A stretch of DNA of 64,000 bases from Phycisphaerales bacterium Planc_01 (GTDB taxonomy: Bacteria > Planctomycetota > Phycisphaerae > Sedimentisphaerales > Anaerobacaceae): the NCBI GenBank assembly GCA_001603075.1, contig LVBB01000069.1:1-64000 (forward strand), in the 5' to 3' direction. Of the stretch, positions 27,300 through 35,231 are shown piece by piece (position 1 is the first letter of the stretch; each line of letters opens with the position of its first letter). The notes under the pieces are model-generated. The model made no database searches. It was not told the DNA's origin and worked only from the letters and a program-made list of their open reading frames with translations. Position numbers and translations under genes: made by a program.

Positions 27300-27600
27300 C
27301 AGGAGGGTTTGGGTGGTATGGGATGGGTGGACTTAGGCTGGAGGCTGGAGGCGGGAGGCACGCTTCGACAGGCGTCCCGGCTATGCGACGAGCGACGAGA
27401 TACGCGGCGTGCCCGCTTGGGCAGTCGTGCCAAACAAAGCCAATTGGGGGGGGCTGGAGACCGGAGACTGGAGGCTCCTGTGGACACATCTACGCTTCTA
27501 CCCATCTACGCATCTACGCTTCTACGCAAGCCGCCGCCGACCCATCGTGCGAAACAAAGCCAATTTCGGCGTTTGCGGGCTGCCAATGGGGGGCCGGGCG
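27300..27600. repeat. Intergenic repeat element with two copies of an aaacaaagccaatt core
   Basis: The core cgtgcSaaacaaagccaatt occurs at 27426-27445 and 27546-27565, exactly 120 bp apart. Between them lie catctacgcttctac at 27487 and 27511 and related tacgcatctacg units. Before them is a purine-rich ggctggaggcgggaggc/ggagaccggagactggagg stretch. All six frames translate to repetitive peptides without a ribosome site, so this is not a normal gene. It looks like a dispersed noncoding element of this genome, but only one locus is visible here. Confidence 0.6.
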
Positions 27601-27608
27601 GGTATAAT
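27580..27608 (+). promoter_or_regulatory. Sigma-70-type promoter for the DAHP synthase-chorismate mutase gene
   Basis: CTGCCA at 27580-27585 and a perfect TATAAT at 27603-27608 are separated by 17 bp. The predicted start of transcription is near 27615. The promoter lies at the downstream edge of the repeat-bearing region. Confidence 0.6.
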
Positions 27609-27625
27609 AATAGGTTTGTGGGAGT

Positions 27626-28765
27626 TTGGACTGGCAATGGATAACGCCTGGTAAGGTTTGGACGGTTTTGAAAGACGGCATTGAACCCTTGAAGAAGCTC
27701 AGCCGGGCGATTGCCCCGGTAGAGAAGTGGCTGCCGCAGGACCAGGTCCCGTGGGTGATCGCCGGGCCGTGCAGCGCCGAATCGCTTCCGCAGATGCTGA
27801 CCACGGCCAAAGGCCTGGTCAAGTGCTCGCACGTCAAGGTCTTCCGGGCGGGCGTGTGGAAACCCCGCACCCGACCGAACGCCTTCGAGGGCATCGGTGC
27901 CGTCGGGCTCGACTGGCTCAAGGCCGTCAAGGACGAGACCGGCCTGCCGACCGCCACCGAGGTCGCCAACACCGAGCACGTCGAGCTGTGCCTCCAGGCC
28001 GGCGTGGACATCCTCTGGATCGGGGCCCGCACCACGGTCAGCCCGTTCAGCGTGCAGGAGATCGCCAACGCCCTGCGGGGCGTGGATATCCCGGTGCTCG
28101 TGAAGAACCCGATCAATGCCGATCTGGGCCTGTGGCTGGGCGCCTTCGAGCGGCTGCTCGATGTGGGCGTCAGCAAGCTGGGGGCCCTGCATCGCGGGTT
28201 CTCGACGTACGTCGAGACCGAGTTCCGCAACGAGCCCAACTGGCAGATCCCAATCGAGCTGAAGCGCCGGCTGCCCGATCTGCCGCTGCTGTGCGACCCG
28301 AGCCACATCGCCGGGGCCCGCCACCTCGTCGAGCCGGTCGCCCAGATGGCGCTCGACCTGGGCATCACCGGGCTGATGATCGAATCGCACATTCACCCGG
28401 ACGAAGCACTCAGCGACGCCAAGCAGCAACTGACGCCGAAAGACCTGTGCCACATGCTCGACAGGCTTCGGGCCCGAGACGCCACCGTGACCGACCGCGA
28501 CCTGAAGCGGCACATGGCCCGGCTGCGGTCGGAGATCAGCCACATCGATGCCAAGATCATCGAGGACCTGGCCGAGCGGATGAAGTGGGTCGAAGAGATC
28601 GGCCGGCTCAAGCAGCAGCACAACGTCCCGGTCCTGCAACTCGGGCGGTGGGAGAACCTGCTGGAGGACCACATCGCCAAGGCCGAGAAGGTGGGCCTCG
28701 ACGCCGAGTTCATCAAGGCCATCTTCGAGACGATCCACGCCCAGGCGATCAAACGCCAGTTGTAG
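27626..28765 (+). CDS. Bifunctional DAHP synthase (class I) / chorismate mutase type II
   Basis: Up to 379 residues. The N-terminal domain has WVIAGPCSAESLPQM, FRAGVWKPRTRPNAFEG, LWIGARTTVSPFSVQEIANAL, PVLVKNPINAD and LLCDPSHIAG, the conserved blocks of DAHP synthase, which condenses PEP and erythrose 4-phosphate. Residues about 275-379 (MARLRSEISHIDAKIIEDLAE onward) are an AroQ-type chorismate mutase. DAHPS-CM fusions in this order are known, for example in Bacteroidetes, where the mutase gives feedback control. No in-frame ATG precedes the catalytic core, so a TTG (27626, 27668 or 27689) must start it. 27668 or 27689 suits the promoter better. Confidence 0.9.
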   Translation: MDWQWITPGKVWTVLKDGIEPLKKLSRAIAPVEKWLPQDQVPWVIAGPCSAESLPQMLTTAKGLVKCSHVKVFRAGVWKPRTRPNAFEGIGAVGLDWLKAVKDETGLPTATEVANTEHVELCLQAGVDILWIGARTTVSPFSVQEIANALRGVDIPVLVKNPINADLGLWLGAFERLLDVGVSKLGALHRGFSTYVETEFRNEPNWQIPIELKRRLPDLPLLCDPSHIAGARHLVEPVAQMALDLGITGLMIESHIHPDEALSDAKQQLTPKDLCHMLDRLRARDATVTDRDLKRHMARLRSEISHIDAKIIEDLAERMKWVEEIGRLKQQHNVPVLQLGRWENLLEDHIAKAEKVGLDAEFIKAIFETIHAQAIKRQL

Positions 28766-28979
28766 GCCGGCTCTGCCCTTCCCCGTGCGCGCCGTCCACC
28801 GGCCGACCGGCCGTCGGCAGCGAAGCGGCGCGCGGTCGCGTCCATCAATCCCTGCAAATCGGGTGTGACCGCGCCATTGGTTTGTGCCTCTAACGGGTAG
28901 AGAGCGCTCCGATAGATCCGGCGTGGGCCGGAACGGAAGAACCTGACAACTGAGGACCACGGGAAGGACGGGACGAGCG

Positions 28980-29120
28980 ATGAGAGCGCTGATGACGACA
29001 CTGTGGGCGTGGTGGTGCGAGTTGTGGGCCGACGATTTCTTCGCCGAGAGGGAGATCGACACGCACCGCTGGGACAACAAATCCGAAATCCTCAGGCGGC
29101 TTTCCAGCCGGACCTTCTGA
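28980..29120 (+). CDS. Possible small protein of 46 residues
   Basis: The frame starts MRALMTTLWAWWCELWADDF, continues with an acidic and polar segment (EIDTHRWDNKSEILRRL) and stops before the convergent sigma-factor gene. GGGA lies six bases and AAGGA further upstream of the ATG. The four tryptophans and the amphipathic pattern look non-random, but there is no recognised family. It could be a real small protein or chance. Confidence 0.38.
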   Translation: MRALMTTLWAWWCELWADDFFAEREIDTHRWDNKSEILRRLSSRTF

Positions 29121-29253
29121 CACCATCGGGGCATGAGCGGAGGCCCAGAACGCGTCCGCTCACACCCCATATTCTGCTACCCGGCCGTTCCGCCCGGGCC
29201 TTTCAGTCCTTCCTTCACCGCTGGCGGTTCCGTCGCGTGCATGAACGAGACGG

Positions 29254-29844
29254 TCAATTCGCCATCTCGCACAGGGTCGCGGCCTCCCAATCTTCTGCAA
29301 AGCGTCCGACAGCCGTATGCAGTCGGCTCTTGACCGTTCCGATGGGGATATTCAGAATCTCTGCGATCTCGGCATACGCGAACTTGTGGAAGTAGGCCAG
29401 GACAATGATCTCACGCAGCCTGGCGGGCATGCGAGAGATCACGCGTTTGACCGAGGCGGCCCGCTCGTCGCGGAGCAGATCGTCGTACGGCATCCGCTCG
29501 TCATGGTCCAGCGTGTTGAGCACGTCATCGATCGTGGACTCGTCGCTGTCGAACATGTTGCCCAGTTGCGTCACTTCGTTGCGCTGCATGCGCCGCAGGG
29601 CATCCTTGGCCTTGTTGGCGGCGATGGTGAACAGCCACGGCCGGAGCGGTCTGGACACATCGAAGGTGTCCCGGCTGACGAACAACTGAAGGAACGTCTC
29701 CTGGAAGACATCCTCGATCAGATCGGACCGGTTGAGAAACCGACGGAGAAAGGCATAGACGCTGTCACGATAGCGGTCCATCAGTTGCTCAAACGCCTCT
29801 TCATCCCCGGCCGCATATCTCTTCAAGAGTCTGGTGTCATCCAT
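29254..29844 (-). CDS. ECF-family RNA polymerase sigma factor
   Basis: 196 residues. GGAAGGGG lies six bases before the ATG. Sigma region 2 is LLKRYAAGDEEAFEQLMDRY...DVFQETFLQLF...RPWLFTIAANKAKDALRR, and region 4 is RMPARLREIIVLAYFHKFAY...NIPIGTVKSRLHTAVGRF. The linker holds an acidic segment (DSDESTIDDVLNTLDHDERM), as in several planctomycete ECF groups. No anti-sigma factor gene is adjacent in the window, so the control signal is unknown. It is convergent with the gene region at 28980. Confidence 0.92.
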   Translation of the reverse strand: MDDTRLLKRYAAGDEEAFEQLMDRYRDSVYAFLRRFLNRSDLIEDVFQETFLQLFVSRDTFDVSRPLRPWLFTIAANKAKDALRRMQRNEVTQLGNMFDSDESTIDDVLNTLDHDERMPYDDLLRDERAASVKRVISRMPARLREIIVLAYFHKFAYAEIAEILNIPIGTVKSRLHTAVGRFAEDWEAATLCEMAN

Positions 29845-30290
29845 AGTAAACCCCTTCCATTAATTGCCAATGAATCTGGATGCCATCGTAACAGATGGTG
29901 AATCTGCGGGAATCGGGTATTCGCTGGTTCCGGCCCCCGGTTTCGCCTTGGTTGACATACGGGAAATCCCCGATACCCCGAATCGTCGATAGGCTTTCTG
30001 AGCACCATCGAACCGCGTGGCGACCTGCGTCAAGCGACGCCAATATCCGACCGCAAATCGGGTGTTGATTTCTGTTGATCGCGTCGCGTCAGTATCTATA
30101 ATGGTCGCGCTCGGGGGACGATGAGAGAAGTCCGATCCAGTCAGGGTGGCCCGGCCCGGTTTTCGGCCGCAGAAGGGCCTTGGACCGGCCCTGCTGGATT
30201 CCCCGAAGGCTCAATCCGGACCGGGCGGCGAACCGAAGGCCACCGGCGCCCTCGATTTGAGGTTGTGAGCAGACGAAGGGGAGACCAGGC
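29845..30290. other. Divergent intergenic region between the ECF sigma factor and response regulator genes
   Basis: 446 bp between two divergently read regulator genes. The right half holds the promoter at 30075-30102 and a leader of about 180 nt for the response regulator. No coding sequence was supported here. The left part should contain the sigma-factor promoter, but no standard pair was visible. Confidence 0.6.
30075..30102 (+). promoter_or_regulatory. Sigma-70-type promoter upstream of the response regulator
   Basis: TTGATC at 30075-30080 and a perfect TATAAT at 30097-30102 with a 16-bp spacer. The leader to the ATG at 30291 would be about 180 nt and has no obvious terminator hairpin. 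Confidence 0.6.
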
Positions 30291-30974
30291 ATGGCCGCAA
30301 GGATGCAGGGCAAAACGAACCAGTCCGGCAAACATCGCATCGTCATCGTGGACGACCATCCCATCGTCCGGCAGGGGCTGGCGCAACTGATCGACCAGGA
30401 AGACGATCTGCACATCTGCGGGCAGGCCGAGGACGCCCATGAGGCCATGCGAGCCATCCGCCAGCTAAACCCCGACCTGGCGATCGTCGATATCTCCCTG
30501 AGAACAACCAGCGGGATCGACCTGATCAAGGACATCAAGGCGCAGTTCCCCACCCTGCCCGTGCTGACCCTGTCGATGCACGACGAGGCCCTCTACGCCG
30601 AGCGGGCCCTGCGCGCCGGGGCCAGGGGCTACATCATGAAGCAGGAGGCGCCTGCGGAGGTGGTCGCCGCGATCCGCCGGGTTCTGGCCGGGACAACGTA
30701 CGTCAGTCAGGGCATGGCTGCCAAGATGGTAAGCAAGATCGTCACCGGGCCGGGCGAGAAGGGCGCCTCGCCGGTCGATCGGCTCAGCGACCGCGAGCTC
30801 GAGGTCTTCCGCCTGATCGGCGAGGGCTATGGAACGCGGGAGATGGCCGACAAGCTGTACCTGAGCGTCAAGACCATCGAGACCTACCGCGCCCACATCA
30901 AGGAGAAGCTCAACCTGCAGGACGCCAACCAACTGCTCCGCGCCGCCATCCGCTGGGCCAATGCCCAGATGTGA
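30291..30974 (+). CDS. NarL/LuxR-family two-component response regulator
   Basis: 227 residues. The receiver domain has the acidic pair Asp21-Asp22 (VIVDDHP), the phosphorylation site Asp67 (LAIVDISL) and the conserved Lys117 (GYIMKQE). A linker leads to a LuxR HTH: LSDRELEVFRLIGEGYGTRE, MADKLYLSVKTIETYRAHI, KEKLNLQDANQLLRAA. It should bind DNA as a dimer when phosphorylated. No histidine kinase gene is next to it, so it is an orphan in this window. AGGGGAGACCAGGC precedes the ATG. Confidence 0.93.
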   Translation: MAARMQGKTNQSGKHRIVIVDDHPIVRQGLAQLIDQEDDLHICGQAEDAHEAMRAIRQLNPDLAIVDISLRTTSGIDLIKDIKAQFPTLPVLTLSMHDEALYAERALRAGARGYIMKQEAPAEVVAAIRRVLAGTTYVSQGMAAKMVSKIVTGPGEKGASPVDRLSDRELEVFRLIGEGYGTREMADKLYLSVKTIETYRAHIKEKLNLQDANQLLRAAIRWANAQM

Positions 30975-31005
30975 ACCGGCCGTGACGACAGGGCCTCGAC
31001 GTGGC

Positions 31006-31056
31006 GATATTGAAGATATGTGTATCGGTGATATCCCCTTAGAAGAGAGCGATATC
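31006..31056. promoter_or_regulatory. Cluster of GATAT motifs, possible operator
   Basis: GATAT occurs at 31006 and 31015, and the palindrome GATATC at 31030 and 31051. The two palindromes are exactly 21 bp apart, two helical turns. The cluster lies between the response regulator stop and the first gene of the secreted hydrolase block, where a regulator could bind. This is pattern evidence only. Confidence 0.3.
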
Positions 31057-31224
31057 TTGCCCGAAGCCACACGATCGACAAGGCTATCGGCTTGCCCGAG
31101 TTGAAATGCCCCCATCTGCGAAGGGCATTGGCTTCGTTGTCCGCACAAATTGGATCCGTGCAATATGTCCATGCCCCGAAACGTCCTGCACAGCATCTGG
31201 GCCAAGGCAATGGAGGCTATGCGC

Positions 31225-32403
31225 ATGAGTGATAGGAAACGACATCTCGGGATCATTTGGGTGGCGATGGCGGTCGCTGCGGTCCACGCGAGTCCCTACT
31301 ACGTGGCGATGGACGGCAAGCCGGAAGGGGACGGTTCACGGGAAAGACCCTGGCCGAGCGTGGAGCACGCACTTTCGCAAGTCGGCGGCGGACAAACGAT
31401 TCTCGTCAAGGCGGGCATATACCGCGGCTCGATTCAGATCGCAGGGCAGTTTGCTGGCACGCGGGAGCGGCCCACGGTGATCCGCTCGGAGGTCAAGTGG
31501 CAGGCGGTCATCGTCGGCGCCGAGCACCACGTCATCAGCAACGGCGGCGGCTGCGACTGGGTCGTCATCGACGGTTTCGAGGTCATGGGCGGACGCTACG
31601 ACGGTATCAAGATGAACGGGGATTACAACGTCGTCCGCAACTGCTGGGTGCACAGCAACAGGGCGATGGGCATCGCCATACACAATCGCACGGGCGGAGT
31701 GATCGAGAACAACCTCATCGAGTTCAATGGTGGCCACGTCCAGTTCGACCACGGCATCTACGCAAGCGGCGAGGGGTTGCTCGTCAGCGGCAACGTCATC
31801 CGGCACAACGCCAGCTACGGCCTGCACTTGTATCCATCCATCAAGGACACGCGGGTCGTCAACAATCTCGTGTATGGCCAGGTGCGCCGGCGCGGGATCA
31901 TCGTGGCGTGTCCCCAGGGCGGGGGCCGAAATAGCATCGTCAACAACACGGTCGTCGAGGAGCAACCGCTGACCATCTGGAATGGCAACGGCGAAACCGT
32001 GGCCAACAACATCCTGATCGCAGAACAAGGAGAGCCCTTCTCCTTCGACGAACGCACGCAGGACGTGAACGTGGACTACAATCTGTGTGTGCCCATGTCC
32101 GCTCGTCAGGGTCTGCACGGCCTGACGGGCGATCCCCGATTCGTGGACGCAATGAAAGGCGTGTTCTGGCTGCAGGCAGACAGTCCCGCCATTGGCAAAG
32201 GCTCGTCGCAGCACGCGCCGGCTGCGGATTTCTGGGGTCGTCCTCGCCCACAAGATCGAGCGCCGGACATGGGCGCGTTCGCCTTCGAGCCCCTCTTGAC
32301 CGGCGAAGAGGCCCGTGCCGACTGGGACCACGGCTGGGCCTACCACCGTCACGGCACGAAAGCCGGCCTGCCCGACCCGTGGGTCCTGCCCGCCATGGAG
32401 TGA
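31225..32403 (+). CDS. Secreted right-handed parallel beta-helix protein (polysaccharide lyase-like)
   Basis: 392 residues from the ATG at 31225, with GGAGG eight bases upstream; a longer frame exists but lacks a ribosome site. After a signal peptide (GIIWVAMAVAAVHA), YYVAMDGKPEGDGSRERPW is the DUF1565-like beta-helix opening. Coils follow at regular spacing: VVRNCWVHSNRAMGIAIHNR, GVIENNLIEFNGG, LLVSGNVIRHNAS, RVVNNLVYG, IVNNTVVEE. ADFWGRPRPQDRAPDMGAFAFE is the usual C-terminal end of these surface proteins. Pectate-lyase-like or polysaccharide-binding activity is likely; no catalytic residue can be assigned. It opens a run of secreted hydrolase-like genes. Confidence 0.75.
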   Translation: MSDRKRHLGIIWVAMAVAAVHASPYYVAMDGKPEGDGSRERPWPSVEHALSQVGGGQTILVKAGIYRGSIQIAGQFAGTRERPTVIRSEVKWQAVIVGAEHHVISNGGGCDWVVIDGFEVMGGRYDGIKMNGDYNVVRNCWVHSNRAMGIAIHNRTGGVIENNLIEFNGGHVQFDHGIYASGEGLLVSGNVIRHNASYGLHLYPSIKDTRVVNNLVYGQVRRRGIIVACPQGGGRNSIVNNTVVEEQPLTIWNGNGETVANNILIAEQGEPFSFDERTQDVNVDYNLCVPMSARQGLHGLTGDPRFVDAMKGVFWLQADSPAIGKGSSQHAPAADFWGRPRPQDRAPDMGAFAFEPLLTGEEARADWDHGWAYHRHGTKAGLPDPWVLPAME

Positions 32404-32434
32404 ACTGGATGCTGTCAGGGAAAGGAGCAACGCT

Positions 32435-33799
32435 GTGAACCGGAGGATCGCTGCACTGACCCTAAGCATGACGTGGAGGATATGCCTGTTGGCCGGAACC
32501 ATTGTCGTCTGCGGACGTCTGTCAGCGTCCACGCAATTGTCTGAGGCGGTCGAGCTGTACCGCTGGGTGGATTTTCCGATCGAGGCGCCGGGGGCCGCCG
32601 ACGGTATCGCCAGGTGGGACATGGAAGGCTCATGCGTCTGGACGCACGAGAACGGCGTCGCTCGGCGTACGAGCCTGCTGTGGTACTCCGGCTCGGGCGA
32701 CACGTATGTCTATCGTTTCGGAGGCTCGTTGCCGGGCCGCTGGCGTGGCGTGACCCGTTCGCCGGTGGCGGCCCTCGACGGCCTGGAACTGGCAGTTGAG
32801 GTAACGCCGTCGAGCAATCCGAGGCGGATCGGCTGGAGCGGACAACGGTCGGACGAGCCGACGGCATGGGCGCATCAGAAGGGGCCCGATGGAGAGCTGG
32901 TCAAGTGCACGCCCATTTTGATTATGATGCCGGATGTGCACCGTTGGCACGACGACCCGGCGGGCATGCGGGCGTTCGTGGCTGAGTTCAACGACCATCA
33001 CGGCTTCAATGGCGGCCATATTTCCACCATCGGGCATAGCTGGTTCGAGACCGGCTCGACCGGCAGTCTCCGCACCGCCCCTGCGACACCCGATGTGAGG
33101 ACCTTTGCTGCATTGGAGGCGGCCGCCTCTGAATGGTCGCAGCGCGGCGGCTGGCTGCACCTGTGGATGTGGGGCAAGGGCGCCGGCGGCGACTTTGCCA
33201 ACCTGCCCGGCGGCTACAATGGCGCTGCGAGCCGGCGGCTCAATCGGTACATCGCCGGCCGGCTCGGCCCGGTGCCCGGCTGGTCGATGGGGATCGGCTG
33301 GGACGTCGAGTTCTGGGCCGACGAGACGAAGCTGAAGTGGTGGCTCGACGATCTGGTCCCGCAACTGGGCGGCTGGCACCACTGGATCGGACTGCGTTAT
33401 TCCGACAGCAACATCGGGAAGGGACATGACCCGGAACCTGCCAACAAAGGCGAGTATCTGGCGCGCGGCAGCGCGTGGAACACGCTTCGCTCCGGCCGCG
33501 AGCAGTACGCCGGGTGGGAGCACTGGTCTACGATGACCAGCGACAGCGCGATCGACGCAGGCCTTGCGGCGGTTCCCGACAGGCCGATGATGAGCGAAGA
33601 CCGCTTTCGACAACGCCAGAGCAATTGGCCACAGAAAGACTTGCGTTCCGATGACGCCATCCTGAAGGAAATCCCGCGCTGGGCGACGCGCGGCGTGGCA
33701 GCGATCTACGGCAGGCTTTTCGACCGCACCGACGGGGGAAGTGACGCCTGGCCCAACAAGGTCGCCATCAAGGCGGTGATCGACAGGATCGAGGAATGA
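32435..33799 (+). CDS. Secreted glycoside-hydrolase-like protein (DUF5060-type N-terminus, TIM-barrel-like)
   Basis: 454 residues from the GTG at 32435, which has AAAGGAG seven bases upstream and gives a clean signal peptide (WRICLLAGTIVVCGRLSAS). Residues about 30-140 (YRWVDFPIEAPGAAD..DTYVYRFGGSLPGRWR) look like a DUF5060 beta-sandwich of putative glycoside hydrolases. Residues 150-450 fit a (beta/alpha)8 barrel with WLHLWMWGKG and MGIGWDVEFWAD; the glutamate of the latter is a candidate catalytic acid. It is the second gene of a co-directional block of secreted carbohydrate-active proteins. Confidence 0.65.
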   Translation: MNRRIAALTLSMTWRICLLAGTIVVCGRLSASTQLSEAVELYRWVDFPIEAPGAADGIARWDMEGSCVWTHENGVARRTSLLWYSGSGDTYVYRFGGSLPGRWRGVTRSPVAALDGLELAVEVTPSSNPRRIGWSGQRSDEPTAWAHQKGPDGELVKCTPILIMMPDVHRWHDDPAGMRAFVAEFNDHHGFNGGHISTIGHSWFETGSTGSLRTAPATPDVRTFAALEAAASEWSQRGGWLHLWMWGKGAGGDFANLPGGYNGAASRRLNRYIAGRLGPVPGWSMGIGWDVEFWADETKLKWWLDDLVPQLGGWHHWIGLRYSDSNIGKGHDPEPANKGEYLARGSAWNTLRSGREQYAGWEHWSTMTSDSAIDAGLAAVPDRPMMSEDRFRQRQSNWPQKDLRSDDAILKEIPRWATRGVAAIYGRLFDRTDGGSDAWPNKVAIKAVIDRIEE

Positions 33800-33824
33800 G
33801 CGACAGGAAAGGACTGAGGATCTG

Positions 33825-35231
33825 ATGAGATGTACTCGGCGACAGTTTCTACAGCGAACGATCGGGACAGCGGGCATGTTGTCCATTGGCGTGGGCAAGA
33901 CCATCGGTGCGGACACGAAGAAAGCAGGAACAGCGGCTGTCGCCGTCGGCGACTTCCTGAACAGCATCGGTGTGTGTTCGAGCATTACGGGGCGAGGGGA
34001 GACATTGGCCGGGACGATCGAGGCCCTCACGTACACCGGCATTCGGTTCATTCGATGCGGGCTGGAGGATCGTATCTCCGTCGGGGACATGGTTGAGCTG
34101 CGCAGGCAAACGGGCGCGCGAATCGCCTACGGCTTGCTGAGCGGCGGCACAGACCTTGCCCGGCTCATTCGGGAGGCCAGGCAGTTGGCCTCGGCCGGCG
34201 CACTGCTGGCGGTGGAGGGCAACAACGAGCCGAACAACTGGGGCATCACGTATCAGGGCGAAGCCGGAGGAAGGGACAAGTCGTGGCTGCCCGTCGCCAG
34301 GCTCCAGCGCGATCTGTACCAGGCCGTCAAGAACGATCCGATTCTGAGAGACTATCCCGTCTGGAACATCAGCGAAAGCGGGGCGCAGACGGACAACGTC
34401 GGTCTGCAATTCCTGACGATCCCCGACGGCGCCGGCACGCTGATGCCGGACGGAACGAAGTATGCCGATTATGCGAACTGTCACAACTACATCACGCATC
34501 CGAGCTGGCCGGGCCTGCACGACAACCAGACGTGGCGCAGCGCCAGTTCCGGCCCGGACTGCCCGGTGGACGGCTTGTACGGCAATTACGGCAGGACGTG
34601 GCGGCATCGTTTCGCCGGCTACAGCGAATCGGAGCTTCTGACGCTGCCGAGGGTCACCACGGAAACGGGCTATCCCGTGGGAGGGCCGGTGACGGAAGAG
34701 ATCCAGGCGCGCCTGTTCGTGAACCTCTATCTGGCCCAGTTCAAGCGCCGCTGGCGCCACACCGCCATCTACCTTCTGCGGACGCGTTCGAACGAGCCGG
34801 CGCACCACACCTACGCCATGTACAAAATGGACTATACGCCCAAGCAGGCCGCACATTACCTGCACAATCTCACGACCATCCTGGCCGACAGCAGCTCCGT
34901 GTCCGAGCCGGAGCAACTCGACTACTCGATCCCGAATCAGCCGGCGACCGTACACGATCTGCTGCTCCAGAGAAGCGACGGCACGTTCGCGCTGGTGCTG
35001 TGGGGCGAACGCTTCGCCGGTGGCGCCGACAGGGTCACAGTGGACCTCGGCGACAGGTGTGCCACGGTCAAGGTGTATGACCCAACGACGGGCGTGTCGC
35101 CGACGCAGAGCCTCACCGACGTCGGTTCGCTTGCGCTGACATTGACGGATCATCCTGTCATCATCGAGCTGGCCGGCTCTGGGGCGCAGTCTGTCGCACA
35201 GAACCACAGCCGGACGGAAAGGAGAAGCTGA
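33825..35231 (+). CDS. Tat-exported clan GH-A-like glycoside hydrolase
   Basis: 468 residues. RRQFLQRTIGTAGML is a twin-arginine signal. LLAVEGNNEPNNWG carries the NEP acid/base motif of clan GH-A, and VTTETGYP near residue 285 fits the nucleophile strand. The C-terminal 90 residues look like a beta-sandwich (LDYSIPNQPATVHDLLLQRS and DRVTVDLGDRCATVKVYDPT), common in GH39/GH5-like enzymes. The substrate is unknown. Its stop overlaps the next start by one base (TGATG), so the two are translationally coupled. Confidence 0.72.
   Translation: MRCTRRQFLQRTIGTAGMLSIGVGKTIGADTKKAGTAAVAVGDFLNSIGVCSSITGRGETLAGTIEALTYTGIRFIRCGLEDRISVGDMVELRRQTGARIAYGLLSGGTDLARLIREARQLASAGALLAVEGNNEPNNWGITYQGEAGGRDKSWLPVARLQRDLYQAVKNDPILRDYPVWNISESGAQTDNVGLQFLTIPDGAGTLMPDGTKYADYANCHNYITHPSWPGLHDNQTWRSASSGPDCPVDGLYGNYGRTWRHRFAGYSESELLTLPRVTTETGYPVGGPVTEEIQARLFVNLYLAQFKRRWRHTAIYLLRTRSNEPAHHTYAMYKMDYTPKQAAHYLHNLTTILADSSSVSEPEQLDYSIPNQPATVHDLLLQRSDGTFALVLWGERFAGGADRVTVDLGDRCATVKVYDPTTGVSPTQSLTDVGSLALTLTDHPVIIELAGSGAQSVAQNHSRTERRS

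Noticed and set aside
27480-27530. CRISPR-like short repeats (catctacgcttctac)
   Set aside because: Units are imperfect and directly adjacent without unique spacers of constant length, and no cas genes are present.
27506-29170. 554-codon minus-strand open frame
   Set aside because: Shadow of the DAHP synthase-chorismate mutase gene; the translation is low in information and there is no ribosome site.
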